Both the position numbers and the translations under genes were made by a program. Positions 22,836 to 32,023 of a stretch of DNA of 64,000 nt are shown here, piece by piece. Position 1 is the first letter of the stretch; each line of letters opens with the position of its first letter. The stretch spans positions 1-64,000 of the forward strand of contig JAVKPJ010000047.1 of NCBI GenBank assembly GCA_033032175.1, read 5' to 3'. The notes under the pieces were generated by a model. That model did no database searches and was not told the DNA's origin. It worked only from the letters and a program-made list of their open reading frames with translations. This DNA comes from Saturnia japonica. Lineage: Eukaryota; Arthropoda; Insecta; Lepidoptera; Saturniidae.

Positions 22836-24881
22836 TTAGCAGATATCTGAAACCTGCCCTCCCCTTGGCCCTTTGGCGACCTTGGGAGCAGCTACTTTAG
22901 CTGCCGACTTACTAGCAATCCTATAAGAAGATTCACACATTTTACGTCCCAGCACGTGGTCCGCTGGCCTTTGTGCATCGGCACACACAGAGCAGTGCGG
23001 GGCAGCGGAACAACTACTTGCCTTGTGACCCTCCCTGCCACAGCGAAAGCACTGCTCACTGCGGTTAACTTTCGCCGTACAACGCTGCTTGATATGACCA
23101 GTTTCCAGGCATTTAAAGCACCTCGCAACCTTAGGCTGAAGCAATTTCACAGTTGCAGCAACCCAGCCTAACATTAGTTTGCGCTCCAGCGCAATCTTTT
23201 TTGCAACCGCAACTGGGCAGCGAACCCAAACGGTGCCAGTGCCATAGGGTGCTCGCCGCACCTCACCCACCTTCACTTGTTCCACCGTGCAACACCCCTT
23301 TGTAGCTATCGCAGTCATTACCTCTTCCTTCGTAACAGAGTCATCCAAACCTGTGACCCGTAACTCAGCACTTTTTGTGGGCCTGGACACTTGCACCATG
23401 CCCTCACCGACTGATTCCGAAAAAATCGTCACGAGCTGACTAGCCAAACGATCAGCTTTTTCTGAGCTCGCACTGCCCGGCACCTCCAGCTTGCGGGCCC
23501 CGGAGGCCGTCTCCTTAATTTTAAGGAAGGGGATATCAAACTTAGTGACATCCACCTTATCCTTGGCTATCTTCACAATCTTTATGTAGTCTACACCGTT
23601 GTCCACCGCCTTTGGCATGAGAGTTAGAACTATTGCAGACGAGCGTGGAACAACTAATTTGACCGCATTCACAGTGACCGGTAATGCGTCCTTACGAGCT
23701 ACAAGTTTCTTATTTTTTGTACCCCGTCCCACCACAGTTGACCATCCTTCCTTCTGTACAGGATCTGATAGAGAGGGAACTGACGGCAAAATAGATTCCT
23801 CCGCAGCTTGCGCTGCCATTGACTTCTTCTTCTTCTTCTTACTCCTCTTCTTTTTCCCAGCCGGAGCCAAAAGACTAGAAGGTTCTGAAGGTCGCACCTC
23901 GGGCCGCAAAGCTGTAGCCACCGCTACAGGAACCTCTATTTCCCCTGCCATCGGAGCACGCAATAGCACCGACTGTAAAGCCTCCATGTGAGACCTCATT
24001 TCTTCCGCTACCTTCTGCATTGCACTATCTAGCATGTCAGAGGTAACCATCACTTGAGACTCCTTTCGAGACTCAATTTCACGGTCTACTTGGTGGGTCC
24101 GCTGAATGTCGATTCTAACTTCATGCAGCTCCTTACGCAGTTCCGTGATCTCCTCAGCTTGTTTAGCCTCGCTGGTTTTCAACTTTTCATATGCCTCTTG
24201 GAGTCTTTTTAACTCTTCTGAGGCAGTTCTGTCAGCCAGCGAAGCAACTCTATCAGTAATAGATGCAGCCGCCTCTTTGAGGGCACGCTGAAATGTTCCC
24301 TTTAGGTTTCGGGATTTCTTTACGACGCCGAGAATGATCTCAACGTCCTCTTGGATTCCCTTTCTTAAATCCATGACTAACTCCTCTTCAGTAGGAGGAA
24401 TAATGGACCTCCTAACCAAACGGTCCCGCCTCGCTTGCGATGCTATTGCCGCCACTTCTTCCTCCGCCTTAAGGTAGAGCTCTTCTTCTCTAAGGCGAAT
24501 TAGTTCTGCCTTCGCTTTCGCCAAACCCCTGTAATGGCCTGTAGTTGGGGGGCGTCCTCTACCCTTTTTCTTTATTGATGATATAGGGGTACATTGTCCT
24601 GTTGCACCGGCCCCCGCATCCGAATCTGAAGAGGAATGGGAAACTTGCTGAACTCCCCTCCCCCTCAGACTGCGAACTCTAGCAAGAGGAACATCACTCC
24701 CCTCACTAGCTGTGGCCATTGCTCCTCTACTTCCGTCACTTTCATCGGAATGAACCTCCAAAGGTGTAATCGCCTTAAGACATACAGGGCGAACAGATGT
24801 AGAAGTGGCAGAACTCCCCACATCCAGATTTACCTTATCATCTCCATTTTTATGTTTTTTATTAGAATTTGAACACTTCAT
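22836..24881 (-). CDS. S7 ORF1: Gag-like RNA-binding protein
   Basis: An unbroken frame of about 681 residues from ATG 24881 (MKCSNSNKKHK) to TAA at 22836. An upstream in-frame GTG at 24893 is less likely. It has an RGRGVQQ segment, an AT-hook-like KKGRGRPPTTGHYRG stretch, a long coiled coil (about residues 180-300), a lysine run (KKRSKKKKKK), an RRM-like region (RVTGLDDSVTKEEVM), and zinc knuckles CFKCLETGHIKQRC, CFRCGREGHKASSC and CSVCADAQRPADHVLGRKMC. The GRPPTTG motif is also in S9 ORF1 and could contact DNA or chromatin (inference). It is the only complete, unbroken ORF1 of a long element here. Confidence 0.85.
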   Translation of the reverse strand: MKCSNSNKKHKNGDDKVNLDVGSSATSTSVRPVCLKAITPLEVHSDESDGSRGAMATASEGSDVPLARVRSLRGRGVQQVSHSSSDSDAGAGATGQCTPISSIKKKGRGRPPTTGHYRGLAKAKAELIRLREEELYLKAEEEVAAIASQARRDRLVRRSIIPPTEEELVMDLRKGIQEDVEIILGVVKKSRNLKGTFQRALKEAAASITDRVASLADRTASEELKRLQEAYEKLKTSEAKQAEEITELRKELHEVRIDIQRTHQVDREIESRKESQVMVTSDMLDSAMQKVAEEMRSHMEALQSVLLRAPMAGEIEVPVAVATALRPEVRPSEPSSLLAPAGKKKRSKKKKKKSMAAQAAEESILPSVPSLSDPVQKEGWSTVVGRGTKNKKLVARKDALPVTVNAVKLVVPRSSAIVLTLMPKAVDNGVDYIKIVKIAKDKVDVTKFDIPFLKIKETASGARKLEVPGSASSEKADRLASQLVTIFSESVGEGMVQVSRPTKSAELRVTGLDDSVTKEEVMTAIATKGCCTVEQVKVGEVRRAPYGTGTVWVRCPVAVAKKIALERKLMLGWVAATVKLLQPKVARCFKCLETGHIKQRCTAKVNRSEQCFRCGREGHKASSCSAAPHCSVCADAQRPADHVLGRKMCESSYRIASKSAAKVAAPKVAKGPRGGQVSDIC

Positions 24882-25282
24882 TTTTGTTCCCACGAGAATG
24901 GCGGAAATATACGGTCCACCCAGGCAGTGCCCCCTGTGCCTGGGTAAGCCTAGCGTAACCCGTCAAGAGAGTCGGCCGGTTCTCTGACGGGGGTTGCACT
25001 AGAGACTGAACATCCCATCAGCCATGCATCCTCTCGCGGTGCACCGCCGCTTAGGATTCGGGGTAATTTTTTATAGAGGTTTTCTTCCTCGCAGTCCGGG
25101 CGGTTAAGCCAAGACCCTCGGTCCCATACGAAGCCGCGAGACGTGACCACGACACTCCGATGGGATTACGAGATCGACGGTTTGTCCGCCCGACGGCAGT
25201 GTGAGTACTCGCCGAGCCCGCCAACACACCACGTTCTTCGACCCCTCTAACTAGCAGAGGGACGGTAAACGTAGCCCCCCCC
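24882..25282 (-). other. S7 5' UTR body
   Basis: Non-coding leader between ORF1 and the terminal ribozyme-like region. It includes one AGAGG-TTTTCTT-CCTC hairpin motif (about 25068-25086) of the type repeated in S8. Confidence 0.6.
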
Positions 25283-25350
25283 GTCAGGTATTAGCCGTCG
25301 GCCGTGAAGCGGCCGCCGTTGCCCGGGATGCACCACGCGGAGGTTCCTGA
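25283..25350 (-). ncRNA. HDV-like ribozyme lacking the P1 5' strand (S7)
   Basis: Sense RNA shows P2 UCAGG/CCUGA, P3 ACC/GGU with loop UCCGCGU, a P1 3' strand GCAUCCC, GGGCAACG, a GC-rich P4 (GGCCG/CGGCC) and GGCUAAUA. The P1 5' strand (expected GGGAUGC) and its linker are absent, so about 10 nt of the 5' end is missing. The P2 and P4 stems differ from those of the short elements but remain paired. Confidence 0.7.
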
Positions 25351-25374
25351 AACCTAACCTAACCTAACCTAACC
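25351..25374. repeat. Telomeric repeat tract
   Basis: Five AACCT units between S7 and S8. Confidence 0.95.
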
Positions 25375-25389
25375 TTTTTTTTTTTTTCA

Positions 25390-25475
25390 GTTTGGGAAAA
25401 CCCATCATGGGTACCCGCCCGCCGCGGAGGACAGCAGACGGGTTATGTGGGACTGTACCCACTAAAAACCCAAAC
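25390..25475 (-). ncRNA. 3'-terminal four-way-junction RNA (S8 copy)
   Basis: The closing stem is GUUUGGG/CCCAAAC (25469-25475 with 25390-25396 on this strand). The first hairpin is GUGGG/CCCAC. The second is a 12-bp stem ACCCGUCUGCUG/CGGCGGGCGGGU. The third is ACCCAU/AUGGGU. Nearly all primary sequence of the closing stem differs from S1, yet all four helices are preserved. Confidence 0.8.
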
Positions 25476-25613
25476 ATCGCCTCCGGAGCGCTTGGCGTCG
25501 GGGGCACAGGAATCGCTTGCGCATTACCTCTGAGCCCACCGACAAGCGCTGCCCCCCCGAAGAGAGGCTCTCCCCACTGGGACGCCCATCACCGACCGCA
25601 GCCCCAGCCTCCG

Positions 25614-25860
25614 TTCAATTTTTTCACGAGGTTTTATTCCTCGGTGATTTTTTAAGGAGGTTTTCTTCGTCCGGGTTCAGGCCCACACGTCCACCAGAAC
25701 CCGACGCCTGGTGATTTTTTAACGAGGTTGTCTTCCTCGGTGATTTTTTAACGAGGTTTTTCTTCCTCCAGGCTCCGGCCCCGCAGGACCAGAACCCCGC
25801 CCTTGTGATTTTTTAAAGAGGTTGTCTTCCTCTCAATTTTTTAGCGAGGTTTTCTTCCTC
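25614..25860 (-). repeat. Hairpin minisatellite in S8
   Basis: Six irregularly spaced copies of a roughly 28-bp unit, near 25618, 25649, 25710, 25740, 25806 and 25836. On this strand each has a T-run, then CGAGG, a T-rich spacer and CCTCG. In sense RNA each gives a 5-bp hairpin with an A-rich loop. The copy near 25806 reads AGAGG/CCTCT, a two-sided change that keeps pairing. Confidence 0.7.
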
Positions 25861-25880
25861 ACGGTCGCAGAGGACAGGGA

Positions 25881-26015
25881 GAGCGGCACAACGAAACACC
25901 GACACGCCTCTTCCCCTGCGACCCCACCGCGTCCGCCATCTTTTAACGACGGTGGCGACCCCGTCGAGGCCGCGGAAGGTAGGGTGAGCGGCACAACGAA
26001 ACACCGACACACCTC
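25881..26015. repeat. Direct repeat, period about 104 bp
   Basis: The segment starting GAGCGGCACAACGAAACACC at about 25881 recurs at about 25985 with one base changed downstream. No function assigned. Confidence 0.7.
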
Positions 26016-26254
26016 TCCCGCCGCGGCCTGTCTCCTTCAGCCGCGGTGCCTCCCATACGACACCGCGGCTCGCCTCAGCGGCGGTGGCGCCCATACACCA
26101 CCGCAACCTACTGTTGGCCGCTTCGTCTGGGCTCTTATGCCCAAAGCCCTGACTAGCAGCCTCGCCTGTGGGTTCCTCTTGGCTTCACCGTGGGGGACCA
26201 AGCCACGGTTACTAAGCCCCCCCGCCACGACAAGGCGGGAACCCTCCGGGGGGG

Positions 26255-26263
26255 AACCTAACC
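26255..26263. repeat. Short telomeric repeat
   Basis: AACCTAACC between S8 and the S9 poly(A). Confidence 0.9.
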
Positions 26264-26287
26264 TTTTTTTTTTTTTTTTTTTTTTTA

Positions 26288-26372
26288 CGTGGGGAAATCC
26301 TGCATGGATCCGCCTCCCGAGCCGGGCAGCTCGAGAGGGGTATGTCAGACTCTTACTGACTAAAACCCCACG
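26288..26372 (-). ncRNA. 3'-terminal four-way-junction RNA (S9 copy)
   Basis: Closing stem CGUGGGG/CCCCACG (26366-26372 with 26288-26294). The first hairpin is GUCAG/CUGAC, the second a 10-bp stem CCUCUCGAGC/GCUCGGGAGG, and the third AUCC/GGAU. Relative to S1, an A-U pair became G-C in the closing stem and G-C became C-G in the first hairpin, both compensatory. Confidence 0.85.
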
Positions 26373-26521
26373 GTGTTCCTCCTTCACCCATTTGGCCGGG
26401 GAGTAGGGACAGCTTACGCATTACTTCTACTCGCTGATAACACTGATGCGCCACGCCTCGGGCCTGTGCATTAGCTGCAAGGGCGAAGGACGTGCCCGCG
26501 TCCGACACCCGCAGGCCGTTT

Positions 26522-29500
26522 TTACGGCGGCAGGAGGTCATTCCTGACCCTGCGCCACCGGGTTCGTCGACCGCGGGAGGGGAGCTCTGACGTCTGCTCC
26601 CTCTCCCTCTCCGCCGCCTCCTTTGCGAGCATGACGTCCTCGCAGAATGAGGCGACGGAGTTCCACCCGCTCTCACTCGCAACCATGGACGAAACGACGG
26701 TCGGGAGTGAGAGATCGGGCCCTATAGCCGCGATGAGGTCGCGGCGTGACGAGTCCCATGCGGGACAGGCGGCCAGTGTATGCTGCGCGTTATCGACCGC
26801 GCAGCCGCAATGATGGCACCCAGTTGTTGGCTCTCGGCCTATGCGACACAGGTAACTCCCGAAACATCCGTGTCCCGAGAGCACTTGCGTCAGCCGGAAG
26901 GTTAGGGTGCCGTGCCGCCTCCGTACCCATGCCGTCAAATGAGGCCTCACGGCCTCGACGGTCGTCACGCCGGCGCTGGGGTGCTCCAGTCGTCGGTCCC
27001 ACTCCGCCATGACCAGGATCTGGTGGAGCTCTGCCCTCCGCGCCTCGATCTCACGAGGCGCAGGTCTTAATCCTCTCTCCAAGGCCTCCCCGCGCCACCT
27101 GTAGAGCGACGCGAGGGCTCTCGCCTCCAGATCCCATGGCGGAGATCCGGCCAATAGGGAGGCCGCCTCGAAGGAGATCGTGCGATATCCCCGGGCTGCT
27201 CTGACGGCCATCGCCCTCTGCGGTTTGCGCAGAGCGGCGATATTTCGGGCCGCCAGGTTTTCTTCAGCCCACACCGGGGCCCCGTAAAGGGCCATGGACC
27301 GCACGATCCCCATGTAGAGCCTTCGGCAAGCGGAATTTGGTCCCCCAAGGTTGGGCAACAGCCGCGCTAACGCGGCCGCAGCGCCCATAAGACGGGGGGT
27401 CAGCTGCCTGAAGTGCTCTACAAAGTCCCATCGGCTATCCAGAACGAGTCCAAGATATTTCATATTGGACTGGATGCCGATTGGGACGCCTCCCACGATG
27501 ATCTGGGACCCTCTCGGTGGCGCATTCCGAGGCCCATGGAAACACGGAGCCTCAGATTTTTGCAGCGCCACATTTAGTCCCAGACGCCTGATCCGACCGA
27601 CGACGTGTGCCACCCCAGCGGTTGCCAATATCGCGGCTTCGCGGTGCGACTTAGCTCTCGACGTGACCAGTGTGTCGTCTGCATAACATACGACACTGAC
27701 GCCACGGAGGAGCGCACCGCGCAACACCCAGTCGTATCCGATGTTCCAGAGAAGAGGGCCCAAAACTGACCCCTGGGGAACACCGGATACGACGTCTCGC
27801 TGACACATTCCACTCCGACCCGGGAAGACAACGTACCTCTCGGAGAGGTACGCCCCGACTATGCGGCGGAGGTAGGACGGCACTCCGTGAAATCGGAGCG
27901 CCTCTCTAATTGTGGCCCAGGGCAAGGTGTTAAAGGCGTTTGCGATGTCTAAAGACACCGCTATCACCACCTCGCCCCGAGCAATGGCCTCCTCCGCCAG
28001 ACTCCTCACTTGTGCGATCGCGTCAATCGTGGAGCGCCCTCTGCGGAAACCGAACTGGTTCGCCGCCAAATTCGGCCCCACGTGCGTTAAATGGCCGACG
28101 AGGCGGTTCGCTATCACTCTCTCGAAGAGTTTACCCACCTCGTCGAGCAGCACAATGGGGCGGTACGCAGACGGCGAGTCCGCCGGGCGCCCCGGCTTTT
28201 GGAGCAGGACTAGACGGCCGGTTTTCCACTTCGACGGAAACCGGCCCTGCTCCAGACACGCGCTCAGGAGTCCCAATAGTCGGGGCTCGAGGACCTCTTG
28301 GGCCAGGACCCACGCTCGACCAGGCAGGCCGTCGGGCCCTGGGGCGGTGTTTTTGGCCGCGAGGCGTTTCACCGCCGCCCTCAATTCTTCCCGGGTCACG
28401 TCGGGCACTTCGTCTCGGTCCACGTAGGGCTCGGCCGCGGGCGAAGCCATGTGGGGAGGTGAAAACTCCTCCCTGGAGGGAAACAGAGCGCTCACCACCT
28501 CCTCGAGGAACTCTAACTGGAGACTCTGGGTTACCGGTGGGGCCCATTGGCGAAGTTTGCCGCGTACCATCCTGTACGGGCGGCCCCACGGATCCCGATT
28601 GAGCGTCTCCAGGAATTCCTCTCTGGCCAGAGCTTTTGCGCGCTCAATGGCCCGTCGGAGGGTGAGCTTAGCTGCTCTGTAACCCTCATGCAGCTCCGCC
28701 TCTCCGGGGCTTGCGACCTGCGAATGACGTCGTCTGCGCCTTATCCTGGTGTACTGGCGGCGCGCTGCTACGCAAAGTGCGCGCAGCTGCGCGATTTCAG
28801 CGTTCCACCAGTACACCTGGCGCTTAGCTGGACGACGCCCAACTCTCGGCATCGCCGCGTCACACATATGCGACACGGCGGCTCGCAGTCGCTCCGCCCC
28901 ATCTTCGACATCGGCAGGCCTCTCGGGTGTTCCATCCATCACCCAAGCTTGTACGATGGCGGCCTCGAGGAACACCTCGCGATCGAGGCGTCCCAGAGCC
29001 CAACGTGGACTGTCCTCCTCAGGGCCTCTCGGGACCGGTCGTTCCGAGGTCTGGGCGGACACTTCGAACTGTATGTAAAGATGGTCTGAAAGTGTCTCTA
29101 CCCCCTCCAGGACTCTCCAGTCCCGAACACGGCGTGCTATTGCAGGGCTTGCGAACGATATGTCCACTATGGATTCGCCCTGCGGTCGCACGCACGTGTT
29201 TATTGAGCCCCTGTTAAGGACGAGTAGGCTTGATGTTACGGCCCACTCTTCCAGCGCCTCACCCCTATTATCCGTGGATGGGGAACCCCAAGCCGTAGAT
29301 TTGGCGTTGAAGTCCCCGAGGACTAGGATGGGGTGAGGGTGGCTACCCGAGACGACAGTGCCCAACTCCACCAAGAATGCCTCAAATTCGGCGAGACTCC
29401 ACCGAGGGGGTGCATACACCCCCACCACCACAACGTCGCCGAGACGCGCCGCCACGTATCCCTGGCCCTCCTTGATGTTAGTGAAGGGCGGGGAGCCGGC

Positions 29501-29683
29501 GGCGGGCCGGGAAATGATGGCCACCGAGCCATCTCGATTACCCGCCCAGTCATCTCGGGGCGGCACGAAGTATGGCTCGGCTATCACGGCGACGTTGATT
29601 GACCACTGTGCCATGCTTTGGACTAGCAGGTCCTGCGCACTGGCACAGTGGTTTAGATTCGCTTGGAGGAGACGGATGGCCAT
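26522..29683 (-). CDS. S9 ORF2: APE endonuclease-reverse transcriptase
   Basis: Unbroken, 1053 residues. The endonuclease occupies about residues 1-225: LLQANLNH (N9), AEPY (E36), GDFNAKS (D124, N126), VDISFASP (D174) and SDH (199-201), all expected catalytic positions. The RT domain follows (about 450-760) with APGPDGLPGRAW, FGFRRGRSTIDAI, SLDIANAFNTLP, GVPQGSVLGPLLWN and the catalytic CYADDTLVT. The carboxy end carries CHHCGCAVDNAQHTLAAC, a CCHC knuckle typical of the R1 clade, and a basic tail. No RNase H domain. The enzyme should nick the CCTAA strand and prime cDNA from it in the nucleus. The ATG overlaps a second in-frame ORF1 stop (TAATAATG), which suggests coupled reinitiation. Confidence 0.93.
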   Translation of the reverse strand: MAIRLLQANLNHCASAQDLLVQSMAQWSINVAVIAEPYFVPPRDDWAGNRDGSVAIISRPAAGSPPFTNIKEGQGYVAARLGDVVVVGVYAPPRWSLAEFEAFLVELGTVVSGSHPHPILVLGDFNAKSTAWGSPSTDNRGEALEEWAVTSSLLVLNRGSINTCVRPQGESIVDISFASPAIARRVRDWRVLEGVETLSDHLYIQFEVSAQTSERPVPRGPEEDSPRWALGRLDREVFLEAAIVQAWVMDGTPERPADVEDGAERLRAAVSHMCDAAMPRVGRRPAKRQVYWWNAEIAQLRALCVAARRQYTRIRRRRRHSQVASPGEAELHEGYRAAKLTLRRAIERAKALAREEFLETLNRDPWGRPYRMVRGKLRQWAPPVTQSLQLEFLEEVVSALFPSREEFSPPHMASPAAEPYVDRDEVPDVTREELRAAVKRLAAKNTAPGPDGLPGRAWVLAQEVLEPRLLGLLSACLEQGRFPSKWKTGRLVLLQKPGRPADSPSAYRPIVLLDEVGKLFERVIANRLVGHLTHVGPNLAANQFGFRRGRSTIDAIAQVRSLAEEAIARGEVVIAVSLDIANAFNTLPWATIREALRFHGVPSYLRRIVGAYLSERYVVFPGRSGMCQRDVVSGVPQGSVLGPLLWNIGYDWVLRGALLRGVSVVCYADDTLVTSRAKSHREAAILATAGVAHVVGRIRRLGLNVALQKSEAPCFHGPRNAPPRGSQIIVGGVPIGIQSNMKYLGLVLDSRWDFVEHFRQLTPRLMGAAAALARLLPNLGGPNSACRRLYMGIVRSMALYGAPVWAEENLAARNIAALRKPQRAMAVRAARGYRTISFEAASLLAGSPPWDLEARALASLYRWRGEALERGLRPAPREIEARRAELHQILVMAEWDRRLEHPSAGVTTVEAVRPHLTAWVRRRHGTLTFRLTQVLSGHGCFGSYLCRIGREPTTGCHHCGCAVDNAQHTLAACPAWDSSRRDLIAAIGPDLSLPTVVSSMVASESGWNSVASFCEDVMLAKEAAEREREQTSELPSRGRRTRWRRVRNDLLPP

Positions 29684-29685
29684 TA

Positions 29686-32023
29686 TTAACTGGTTTGTTC
29701 CATCTCCTCCGTCTGGACCGTCGTCGGCGCTTTAGGAACAGCCGACGAGGTCAGGGGCTGTGTCGGGGCTTTTCCCCTCCTTCCCCTTCTTCCTTTCTTC
29801 GTCTTGGGTGTCGGCTCAACACAAGCTCTGCTGCCCATCCGATGTCCCGTCGGTTTATTCGCTCGTGCGCATACAGCACAATGCGGATCCGCTGTACAAC
29901 CTCCGGCTTTGTGGCCCGGTTTACTACAGCGATAACACAGCTGACTGTAGTCAACTTCGCAGGGACATTTTACCCCTACGTGGCCACTCTGGAAGCAACG
30001 GAAACACCGTTGTGGGCGAGGCTGCAGGATCTTCACCCGCGCCGACACCCATCCCACCAGTAACCGTCGGCCATCGCCAAGCTTCTTTGCTGTCGCTACT
30101 GGACAGGTTACTATAGCTGTTCCTGTCCCATCCGGTCCAGGACGCGGGTCGCTACATTTCACTTGTCCAGGCGGGCATTCCCCAGCTGAGGCGACGGCTG
30201 CGATTAGTTTCTCGACCGTGACCGAGTCGTCGAGTCCTGAGATGCGCACGCTTGCGCTTCTTACCGGCCTGGATACCCTAATATCCTCCACTGGGAAGGA
30301 CAGCCTAATTTTATCTGCCAGCGCATCAGCCTTTTCGTTGCTGTCGGCGCCGGGTAACTCCAATATGGCTGCTCCTGTCACCGCCCTCCTGTAGTTAACG
30401 CCCTCAATTCCGAGGCTGCCTAGGTCCACGCTTTCCCAGGTCTTCGCCAGTACCTCCTTATATGTAAGACCTCTCGTTGCCGCCTCCGACTGCAGCGTGA
30501 TCACCACTGCAGTGGATTTCGGGGAACGAATCTTACGGGTCTTCTTACCCTTTTTCTTAGGAGGCGCTGCCTTGGGCTTGACCTTCTTTGATATAGCCGC
30601 CTTTTTACCCCCCTTACCGACTAATACCCATTCCCCCTCGGAGGACTTGGGGGCAGCTAACTTCTCGCTGTAGGAGGGGGGACGAGAATCGGGTGCAGCC
30701 GACTTTGGTACTGCTTTCCCTACCTTCTGGCTGCTCTTCTTCGCAGTCGCTTGCCGGGAGTCTGCCAGCCGTGGAGGCCGAATTTCGGGAGCTAGCGGTT
30801 TCGCCGTGAGCTGTGCAGCCTTTCTATCCGCCGCTAAAGGAGGGCGGAGTCGTTGTTCCGGGAGGAGGCTATCCTCCAACGCCTCGAAGCGCGCACTCAT
30901 TATATTGAGAATCTCCCTAAATTTCCCATCAATATCCGAAGTGCCGCTCCGAGGACGCCCTTGTTGCCTCTGCGGCAAAGGAGGAAACTCTTCCCTCGAA
31001 AGCCTTCTTGGAGGTGAAGAGGGTGGCGCGACAACGGAAGAGACGCTGGGTTCGGGCACTGGCATGCGGACCTTCAAGAAGTCCGCTCTTAACTCCGCGA
31101 GCTCTTTGCGGAGCTCTGCCAGTTCTTCTGCCTGTCTTCTGTTTGTCTCCTCTACCCGCGTGTATGCAGCTTGGACCCTCTCCAACTCCTCAGTGGTGGT
31201 CCGACTACTATATTTTACGACTGCGTCCTTAATGGACGCAGCCGCATCTTTGAGGGCTTTTGTAAACGTGCCCTTCAAGTTGTGTGATTTTTGGGCAACT
31301 TTAAGGATCACCTCAACGTCACCCATCACCCTCTCGGTTAATTGGGAGGAGAGCTCCTCCTCCGGGGCGGTGGCGATCTCTTTCGAAGCCCTACTGTGGC
31401 ACGCACGTGAAGCCATCCTTGCCACGTCCTCCTCGGCTGCGAGTCGGATACCCTCCTCTTTAAGACGCAGGTACTCGGATTGTAGCTTTACCATCCCGAC
31501 GTATTCCCCAGTTGTTGGAGGGCGACCTCTGCCTCTTTTAGTGACCGCGACCTTCTTTAGGGCCGGAGAGGACTCATCTACCGACGCCGGGTCCGACGGT
31601 TGCGGAGGGTCAGGGTCTTCTGGCTTCCTTTTCCTTCGCCAAAAGGTACCGCTAGGAATATCGTCATCAGACATAACCGATACCATTGTGCCCACGCTGG
31701 AATTACTAGTAACCGATAAGCGGTCCAACGATGCACTCCTCTCAATGATTACAACGGGCACAACCGTCCCGCTATGACTTTCCTTTTCTGGCTCTACGAC
31801 ACCAGACTTCGGGACACTACCCGCTCCCGTACCATATTTATCCAAATCGAATGCAGAATCAAAAGTCAATGTTCTTGCCAAGGTTGTCGTTGTTAAATCG
31901 GAATCACGCAAAATTTTGCCCCCCCCCAGAAAACGTGGGGCAGCCCGAGCTAAGCTCGGGGAGGGATTCTCCATTTCTGGTACCCTCCTGGGGTAGTGAT
32001 TTTTGGAATCTTGCACTATCCAT
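29686..32023 (-). CDS. S9 ORF1: Gag-like protein, G-tract shift at the N-terminus
   Basis: The main frame, up to 776 residues, has an AT-hook-like KRGRGRPPTTGEYVG motif, a coiled coil (ELERVQAAYTRVEETNRRQ), a basic proline-rich middle, an RRM-like domain (RISGLDDSVTVEKLI), and knuckles CFRCFQSGHVGVKC, CYRCSKPGHKAGGC and CAVCARANKPTGHRMGSRAC. Homology places the start at ATG 32023, MDSARFQKSLPQEGT. A tract of nine G (eight in intact relatives) puts that start out of phase with the main frame at about 31920. A one-base assembly error in the tract would make the gene intact. The frame ends in two tandem stops, the second overlapping the ORF2 ATG. Confidence 0.85.

Larger units (their letters stand above)
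20341..25350 (-). mobile_element. S7: divergent SART element lacking its 3' end
   Basis: Contains ORF2 to the RT region, ORF1 and a 5' UTR ending in TCAGG at 25350 against telomeric repeat. The ORF2 carboxy end, 3' UTR and poly(A) are missing at the S6 junction. Codon content is clearly AT-richer than in S1, S2 or S10, marking a separate lineage. Confidence 0.85.
25375..26254 (-). mobile_element. S8: ORF-less short SART-derived element
   Basis: Poly(A) of 13 nt, a strongly diverged 3'-terminal four-way junction, a hairpin minisatellite, a 104-bp direct repeat and a GC-rich 5' end at 26254, flanked by telomeric repeats. No credible coding frame. Its leader-like motif is shared with the S7 5' UTR, so it may be an internally deleted relative kept mobile by its 3' signal. 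Confidence 0.7.
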
